Shown here: positions 58,920 through 64,000 of the stretch, piece by piece | Layout: every line of letters begins with the position of its first letter | Position numbering within the stretch: the first letter of the stretch is position 1 | DNA from: Enterobacteriaceae bacterium | Lineage (GTDB): Bacteria; Pseudomonadota; Gammaproteobacteria; Enterobacterales; Enterobacteriaceae | Assembly: GCA_902363335.1 (NCBI GenBank) | Contig: CABIZV010000003.1 | Location: forward strand, 62,001-126,000 | Length of the DNA stretch: 64,000 bases | Reading direction: 5' to 3' | Made by a program: the position numbers and the translations under genes | Notes under the pieces: generated by a model | Told to the model about the DNA's origin: nothing | The model's input: the letters and a program-made list of their open reading frames with translations, nothing else | The model's database searches: none

Positions 58920-59366
58920 ATGAGTAAATTGATATCGACACTGGAGCAGCTTCATCTGCTACGCCACCGCGCGGTGGATGATTTAAGCCTCAAGCTGGCG
59001 ACGCAAAAGCAGGTTTGTCAGCGTTTTGAAAAAAATATTGATGCGCTAACGTCGCTTGCCACCGGCCTTGTAACGCAAAGCGCCAATAGCGCGGCGATGA
59101 TGATTAACCAGTCGAAATATAAACACAATATTCAGCGTGTTATCGATTGGCAGAAGCAGGAGCAAGCGCTGGCGCATCTCGAAGCGCAAAAGATTCAGGG
59201 TAACCTGCTGGCCGAGTCCCGGCGGGAAAAAAGCCTTGAGCTGGTGCTTGAGGCCAAACGTAGCGACCGCCGGATGGAAATGAACCGCCGTGAGCAAAAA
59301 ATGACTGACTCTATCTCCGCCCAATGCTGGCTGCGCCAACAGCAGGCCGCAGCCCGCCAACGATAA
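58920..59366 (+). CDS. lfiJ: Lateral flagellar chaperone LfiJ (FliJ family)
   Basis: A 148-residue, mostly helical protein forming a two-stranded coiled coil, rich in Gln, Lys and Arg (LISTLEQLHLLRHRAVDDLSLKLATQKQVCQRFEKNI; RREKSLELVLEAKRSDRRMEMNRREQKMTD). FliJ is the central stalk of the export ATPase and an escort for chaperones (known). Identification rests on length, coil character and position directly after lfiI. The next gene starts 2 nt beyond its stop. Confidence 0.88.
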   Translation: MSKLISTLEQLHLLRHRAVDDLSLKLATQKQVCQRFEKNIDALTSLATGLVTQSANSAAMMINQSKYKHNIQRVIDWQKQEQALAHLEAQKIQGNLLAESRREKSLELVLEAKRSDRRMEMNRREQKMTDSISAQCWLRQQQAAARQR

Positions 59367-59368
59367 AG

Positions 59369-60820
59369 ATGATGACGACTGCCAAACCTACTTTAATGTC
59401 GGCGCTGCTGGCACGCCAGCAGCGCACGCAACCGCAGCCAACGCCGTTTGTGAGCGTGGTCTGCCCAACCTATAACCGCCGCGAGTTTCTGCCGTATCTG
59501 CTCTATATCTGGCAGTATCAGGACTATCCGGCGGATAAGCGCGAACTGATTATTCTCGACGATTCACCGACCAGTAACGCCGATCTTATTGCGATGATGA
59601 GCGACCCTTCACAGCCGAATGTGCGCTATGTCCATAGCCCCGAACGGCTGACGCTGGGTAATAAACGTAATCGTCTCAACGATCTTGCGACCGGTGACTA
59701 CATCATTTGCTTTGACGATGATGACTATTATGCGCCGGACAAAATTTCCCACCAGGTGGCGCAGATGCAGGCAAATAACGCCCTGTTCTCCGGCAGTGAC
59801 CAGATCTACATCTGGTATAGCCATCTGGATAAAATCTACCTGACCCACTCGTTCGGACAGCGTCATGCGCTGAACGGCACCTTCGGTTATCACCGTAACA
59901 TGCTGAAAAAGCATCGTTATGACGATGAGGCGATGAAAGCGGAAGAGGGCGGTTTCCTCAATAATTTCACCACGCCGGTTCAGCAGATTGCGCCGAAAAA
60001 GGCGATTTTGTGCATTTCGCACAGCAGTAATACCTACGACAAAGACTTTATCCTCGACAGCTCGACGCCGGTCGATTTAACGCTGGAGGACTTTGTCAGC
60101 GATGCCAATTTACTGGCGCACTATCGCCGTTTAAGCACCGCGCCGATGAACACCCAGGTGAACTGGACGGCGTTTGAAAAAATAGTCGTGCTGTATGACC
60201 CGCAGCAGGAAGCCGGACTGCCCGCGTACTGCGAGTCCCTGCTGGCGTTGGGCGTACAGGCAGGACAAATCTTGCCGGTTGCTAAAGCCTCGGCCGAGTC
60301 TGCTATCGCCGCCGAGCGTTTAACGCATTATCAGGTGATTAAACAAGCGAAGCAGCAGGCGTGGCAAAACGTGGTGCTGCTCGATGCCCGGCTGCAATTT
60401 GTCAGAAAAGAGAATGCCGTCAATAACATCAACAAGCTGCTAAACGGCCTGAATCAGGTGGACTGGCAGATGTTGTTGCTGGGCGGTCGCTACGAAAACT
60501 TTACGCCAACCCGATCTTTACAAGGGGTTGCGCGGATCTATAACGCCGGGTGCGCATGCGCCTATGCGGTGAATGCAGGCTATTACGAGGTGCTGCTGGA
60601 TGCCTATCAACAGGCCATCGAACAGGACGTGAGCCTCGACCGCTGTTGGACGGCGTTGATGAGCAAGAACGCGATGTGGCTGGGCTTTAGTCCAAGCTTC
60701 GCCTTCTTACAGCACTATCCGCACCCGAAAACCGGCGAGCTGATTGACTGCACGCATTGGTTCTTCCGTAAACACCGTGAACCCGAGACTGCTAAAGAGA
60801 CCCCACATGGAACTGATTGA
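59369..60820 (+). CDS. Two-part glycosyltransferase: GT2 N-terminus plus GT25-like C-terminus
   Basis: A 483-residue cytosolic enzyme. Residues 25-230 form a GT-A fold GT2 domain (VSVVCPTYNRREFLPYLL; the metal-binding acidic cluster FDDDDY at 115-120; acceptor-side YHRNMLKKHRYDDEAMKAEEGGF). From about residue 285 to 475 a second part (NVVLLDARLQF...WQMLLLGGRYENF...NAGCACAYAVNAGYYEVLL...SLDRCWTALM) resembles GT25 transferases, although the usual LEDD is LLDA. It starts 2 nt after lfiJ and is co-transcribed with the flagellar operon, so it may glycosylate flagellin (inference). Confidence 0.8.
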   Translation: MMTTAKPTLMSALLARQQRTQPQPTPFVSVVCPTYNRREFLPYLLYIWQYQDYPADKRELIILDDSPTSNADLIAMMSDPSQPNVRYVHSPERLTLGNKRNRLNDLATGDYIICFDDDDYYAPDKISHQVAQMQANNALFSGSDQIYIWYSHLDKIYLTHSFGQRHALNGTFGYHRNMLKKHRYDDEAMKAEEGGFLNNFTTPVQQIAPKKAILCISHSSNTYDKDFILDSSTPVDLTLEDFVSDANLLAHYRRLSTAPMNTQVNWTAFEKIVVLYDPQQEAGLPAYCESLLALGVQAGQILPVAKASAESAIAAERLTHYQVIKQAKQQAWQNVVLLDARLQFVRKENAVNNINKLLNGLNQVDWQMLLLGGRYENFTPTRSLQGVARIYNAGCACAYAVNAGYYEVLLDAYQQAIEQDVSLDRCWTALMSKNAMWLGFSPSFAFLQHYPHPKTGELIDCTHWFFRKHREPETAKETPHGTD

Positions 60821-61748
60821 ACATTACCAACCTGAATTCGTCTCGCGTTTCGATGCGCGCGAGACGCCGTGCGCCTGTCCGGCCTGTCAGAGCAGCGAAG
60901 AAAGCTGGCCGCACATCAGCATGAAGCTAAAAAGTCAGCAGCGTGAAAGCCTGGACATTGGCTGCGAAACGGCGGCAAAAGAGATGTTGTTCAACCCGGA
61001 AGCCTTTGTGCTGCATACCGAAAAAGCGGCAGCGCAGAGCGATGAGCCGCTTTCGGCGTGGAACGAGATGCTTAATCAGCAGTGCATCAACCTGGCGGTG
61101 CATCCGGCGCTGACGCTTGAGGTGAGCCTCTATGCTATCGGGGTGTTATTGAGTAAGGCACAGCAGCATCGCGATAACGGCGAGAACGATCCGGCCCTGC
61201 TCTCCAGCATGGGCGAGCAGCTGGCACAGCTTGCGGAACAAGGCGTATTGGCCCAACAGTTTGCCATGCTGCCACCGATTGTCGAGAACCGTATTGCCGC
61301 GCTCAAAGAGATGGGGGCGATGCGCCTGAATCTGAACCTGCCGATGGTTGAGAAAATGGGGATGGCGCTGAAGCTTAGCGAACTGTCGATTATGCAGGCC
61401 GCCCGTCTGGCAGAACGTCAGCAGCAGCTCGAATCTGCGTGGAATGACATTGCGTTGTTTGATGAACAGCCGCATGCCCTGCGCAACATCCTGATTTATC
61501 AGCTCTACAGTGACGTTTTCCCCGGCGTGAACGTCAGCAACTACGGTGAAGCGTTCCTCGGTCTGGCGCGCCAGTTCTTCCACACCAAAATGCTGTGTGC
61601 GATTCGTCGCGAGCAGGCGACATTAACCCAGGATGACGTTGCGATGCTGATTAGCGCGCTACGCGGCTGGCAGCAGCAGAACCCGTTCGCCGCTGAGGCG
61701 GGGAATACGGCGGATTACAGTTTGCTGTGCGGGTTGTCGCTGTTGTAA
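60807..61748 (+). CDS. FliB-like flagellin lysine N-methylase
   Basis: A 313-residue protein resembling FliB, which methylates flagellin lysines. An N-terminal cysteine cluster (ETPCACPACQ near residue 20) stands where FliB has its Cys-rich motif. The C-terminal part (NILIYQLYSDVFPGVNVSNYGEAFLGLARQFFHTKMLCAIRREQATLTQDDVAMLISALRGW) follows the FliB C-terminal pattern. It overlaps the glycosyltransferase by 14 nt. Divergence from Salmonella FliB is considerable, so the function is probable rather than certain. Flag-2 loci often carry such a gene near lfiJ (recollection). Confidence 0.7.
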   Translation: MELIEHYQPEFVSRFDARETPCACPACQSSEESWPHISMKLKSQQRESLDIGCETAAKEMLFNPEAFVLHTEKAAAQSDEPLSAWNEMLNQQCINLAVHPALTLEVSLYAIGVLLSKAQQHRDNGENDPALLSSMGEQLAQLAEQGVLAQQFAMLPPIVENRIAALKEMGAMRLNLNLPMVEKMGMALKLSELSIMQAARLAERQQQLESAWNDIALFDEQPHALRNILIYQLYSDVFPGVNVSNYGEAFLGLARQFFHTKMLCAIRREQATLTQDDVAMLISALRGWQQQNPFAAEAGNTADYSLLCGLSLL

Positions 61749-61797
61749 GGCAATGGAGAGGGTGGCCCGCGTTGCAAGAAAAAATGGGAGTAGCGGA

Positions 61798-62190
61798 ATG
61801 AAAAACATAATTACTTTTGGCACATTTGATGTTTTTCATGTCGGCCATTTAAACATTTTGCGGCGGGCTAAAACGCTCGGCGATCGTCTGATCGTCGGCG
61901 TTTCATCCGACTCATTGAATTACAGAAAGAAATACCGTTACCCGATTTATGCTGAGCAGGATAGGTTAGACATCATCAAGGGCATCCGTTACGTAGATGA
62001 AGTATTCCTTGAAGAATCGCTGGAACTTAAGGCTGATTATATTAAAAAATATTCTGCCAGTGTCTTAGTGATGGGGGATGACTGGAAGGGCAAATTTGAT
62101 GATTTGTCCCCGCTGGTGGAGGTGGTTTATCTCGAGCGTACTCCTTCTGTTTCAACCACTTCAGTGATTGAGGTGATTAAGACGGTTTAG
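61798..62190 (+). CDS. TagD-like nucleotidyl (cytidylyl) transferase
   Basis: A 130-residue cytidylyltransferase of the glycerol-3-phosphate type. The nucleotide-binding motif is TFDVFHVGHLNILRRAK (HxGH), with RYPIYAEQDRLDIIKGIRYVDEV in the middle and the ISTT-like motif RTPSVSTTSVIEVIK at the end. It makes a CDP-activated polyol such as CDP-glycerol (family knowledge; substrate inferred). ATG 61798 follows GGAGTAGCGGA. It is 49 nt after the FliB-like gene on the same strand and starts the AT-rich segment. Confidence 0.85.
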   Translation: MKNIITFGTFDVFHVGHLNILRRAKTLGDRLIVGVSSDSLNYRKKYRYPIYAEQDRLDIIKGIRYVDEVFLEESLELKADYIKKYSASVLVMGDDWKGKFDDLSPLVEVVYLERTPSVSTTSVIEVIKTV

Positions 62191-62273
62191 ATTCCTGTAT
62201 GGACTCGAGCCAGTCAAAACCAGGCTTCAGCAACAGGAGTGCTGAGAGCCGGTGTTGTGCGCATACAATACGT

Positions 62274-62804
62274 TTATTTAACCGCAAAGGTTTTATACTG
62301 TACCGGGCAAAGAAAACGCTCCTCACCATGTTCCTGAATATCAACCGTTTCGAACTTACTTAGCAGCACGCGTAATCCATGTATTGAAAAACGCCAGCAA
62401 TCCGGCAGGGGACCATGGATACGAAAGTTAAAAGGCGTCGTCATGACAAGCACGCCTCCTTTTTTTAATATGCGGTAAACTTCGTTAGCCGCATCAAAAG
62501 GATTTAAAGTGTGTTCAAGGACTTCCGTCATAATGACTACATCGAATGTTTCATCTGCAATCAAAGTTTGATTACAGTGAGTAATATCGGCGATGTAATC
62601 AGCATTAGAGTCAGGGTCAATATCTAAGGTTTCAATGTTTGACTGATGATAAAATGCGCGAGCCCCAGCCCAATCCTGAGGGGCAATGTCTAATACTCTG
62701 ATGTTCTTACCGTCATAACGCTCAGCGGACAGGGAAATATGTTCTGTAACGCCTTGACGGATGATATCAAGATTGGCTTGATCAATAGGGTGTACGGTTT
62801 TCAT
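62274..62804 (-). CDS. Class I SAM-dependent methyltransferase
   Basis: A 176-residue Methyltransf_11-type protein. Motif I is IRVLDIAPQDWAGARAFY (less Gly-rich than usual). An acidic strand 2 (IETLDIDPDSNADYIADIT) and motif IV (FDVVIMTEVLEHTLNPFDAANEVYRILKKGGVLVMTTPF) follow. It is short and ends with LCPVQYKTFAVK. It is convergent with the cytidylyltransferase gene and co-directional with the next glycosyltransferase. Likely target is a surface sugar or a glycan precursor (inference). Confidence 0.78.
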   Translation of the reverse strand: MKTVHPIDQANLDIIRQGVTEHISLSAERYDGKNIRVLDIAPQDWAGARAFYHQSNIETLDIDPDSNADYIADITHCNQTLIADETFDVVIMTEVLEHTLNPFDAANEVYRILKKGGVLVMTTPFNFRIHGPLPDCWRFSIHGLRVLLSKFETVDIQEHGEERFLCPVQYKTFAVK

Positions 62805-62872
62805 TAAATATTACCTTTAAACTAAATGGCGCTATCATTAGCATCAAATTATTCAGCAGAATGAGTTGGGCA

Positions 62873-63991
62873 TCATGCCTCAATGAAGTCGAATATTTTT
62901 TGTTGCTGAGAATTATAACTGTTTACATGTGAAAAATAATTCCAGCCAGCCTGTGCATGGTGCTGTAATTTTTCTCTGTCTAGATACATTGTACGGATGA
63001 AATTAACGGCATCGTATGTATTTTTAATATCAAATATATATAAGGCATCTGCCAGAATTGCCATAGCGCTATTAAGACTGTGGGGATCGGTTGTCATCAG
63101 GACGGCACCGCCAAGTACGGCTTCAATACCTAACGGCCATCCGTTGAATGCTAATCCAGTGTCGAGGCTGATCATAATATCTACATTTTCATAGTAGAAT
63201 TTATTCAGTTCTGACATTGGCATAATCGGATGGGTTGTAATGTTATCATCAGGTGTAATATTACCAATGGCACAAAACTTCACGTTATCATCGGCAAAGT
63301 TTTCACGGTAAGTTTTGGCAATCAGCTTATAAATATCGGCACCTTTTTCAGCGGCATGACCCATGCTGGCAAATGCCACGGTGATCTCTTTTTTACTTCT
63401 TTTTGGCGTCCACTGCACATCGCTGTGGGTAAAGAATGTTCCGCCTAAACACTCGATGAAGTTTGAATGCCCCAGTGATTCAAGTACTTTTGTTGTAATA
63501 ATATTGGTGGAAATAACTTTTGTAGCTGGATGGATTTTTTTCGCCGATTCTACGCTAGTAAAACCTCCGCCAGGATACAGATGAATGGCTTGCTTTTGCG
63601 GGGGGAAGGTTGCACAGGTATTAAAGCGAATATAGCTCATCAAAAAGATATGATATACGTAGTCATATTTGCTTAAGTCAAAGGTCTCTTCGGTCGTAAC
63701 AATATAGCTTGCATTGAAACAACCATTCCATTTAGTACCGTCAATTTTCTTGTTATATTTATTGAGGTAGTTATATTTTGGATCGAAGATAATAACATTA
63801 TAGTCTTCGAAACCTTGCTGATGACTCATTTCTTCAAAGTCTGCGCCGAAGTTTATTCCCGCGAAGCTATCAACCTTAAAAACAATAATGTCAGCTTTTT
63901 TTTGTATAAATGAGGTGGTTTCACATATTCTCCATTGAGAGTATTTTGTAGGGAAAAGGATATCAACAAGTAGTATTTTCTTATCTTTCAT
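62873..63991 (-). CDS. GT4-like glycosyltransferase
   Basis: A 372-residue protein with the two-domain GT-B layout. The C-terminal half has the donor-site pattern ITVAFASMGHAAEKGADIYKLIAKTYRENF, then ISLDTGLAFNGWPLGIEAVLGGAVLMTTDPHSL (the E-x7-E-like region of GT4). The N-terminal half begins KDKKILLVDILFPTKYSQW. Coding GC is clearly lower than in the lfi genes, which suggests foreign origin. The start at 63991 lies ten bases from the window end, so its promoter is not visible. Confidence 0.72.
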   Translation of the reverse strand: MKDKKILLVDILFPTKYSQWRICETTSFIQKKADIIVFKVDSFAGINFGADFEEMSHQQGFEDYNVIIFDPKYNYLNKYNKKIDGTKWNGCFNASYIVTTEETFDLSKYDYVYHIFLMSYIRFNTCATFPPQKQAIHLYPGGGFTSVESAKKIHPATKVISTNIITTKVLESLGHSNFIECLGGTFFTHSDVQWTPKRSKKEITVAFASMGHAAEKGADIYKLIAKTYRENFADDNVKFCAIGNITPDDNITTHPIMPMSELNKFYYENVDIMISLDTGLAFNGWPLGIEAVLGGAVLMTTDPHSLNSAMAILADALYIFDIKNTYDAVNFIRTMYLDREKLQHHAQAGWNYFSHVNSYNSQQQKIFDFIEA

Positions 63992-64000
63992 AACAAATTT

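Overview
The window is a chromosomal segment of an Enterobacteriaceae bacterium. Gene order and protein recall place it close to Escherichia, Salmonella and Citrobacter; a Citrobacter-like species is my best guess (inference). The left half follows the E. coli K-12 82-83 min map closely: the 3' end of gyrB, then yidB, yidA, cbrA, yidR, yidQ, ibpA, ibpB, yidE, yidP, glvCB, glvG, yidH, yidG, yidF, an AraC regulator in the yidL position, emrD, ivbL, ilvB, ilvN, uhpABCT, yicN, nepI, yicS and yicL. It differs from K-12 in several places. The dgo operon is absent. glvG is full length. The yidJ sulfatase and yidK transporter are replaced by an MFS permease plus a BNR_4 protein. dsdC-dsdXA sits beside emrD. 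A frameshifted LysR gene, a SRPBCC gene and a RelE/HTH toxin-antitoxin pair lie between uhpT and nepI.

From about 36.4 kb the K-12 backbone stops and accessory genes follow: murQP (N-acetylmuramic acid use) without an adjacent murR, a GNAT, a 14-helix multidrug MFS with a divergent TetR regulator, an orphan family-1 glycosidase, a small unknown ORF and an exported LprI/DUF1311 protein. From 45.9 kb to the end lies the first half of a second flagellar system of the Flag-2/lateral type. It has two divergent operons, lfhAB-lfiRQPNM (minus) and lafK-lfiEFGHIJ (plus), with no fliO. The plus operon runs without a gap into a two-part glycosyltransferase and a FliB-like flagellin lysine methylase. 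AT-rich genes follow for a TagD-like cytidylyltransferase, a methyltransferase and a second glycosyltransferase. I read this as a surface or flagellin modification cassette in the variable region next to lfiJ.

REP/BIME palindromes sit at almost every convergent gene junction. At two of these, downstream of the GH1 gene and of lfhA, the REP block has been tandemly duplicated together with the 3' tail of the neighbouring gene. The lfhA case is a 132-bp unit present five times, each carrying about 38 nt of lfhA coding tail and its stop codon. This is the most unusual structure I found. Regulatory sites that can be read directly include a sigma-32 promoter and ROSE-type thermometer at ibpA, the ivbL attenuator, a CRP site centred at -103.5 at uhpT, and a class II CRP site at -41.5 at murQ.
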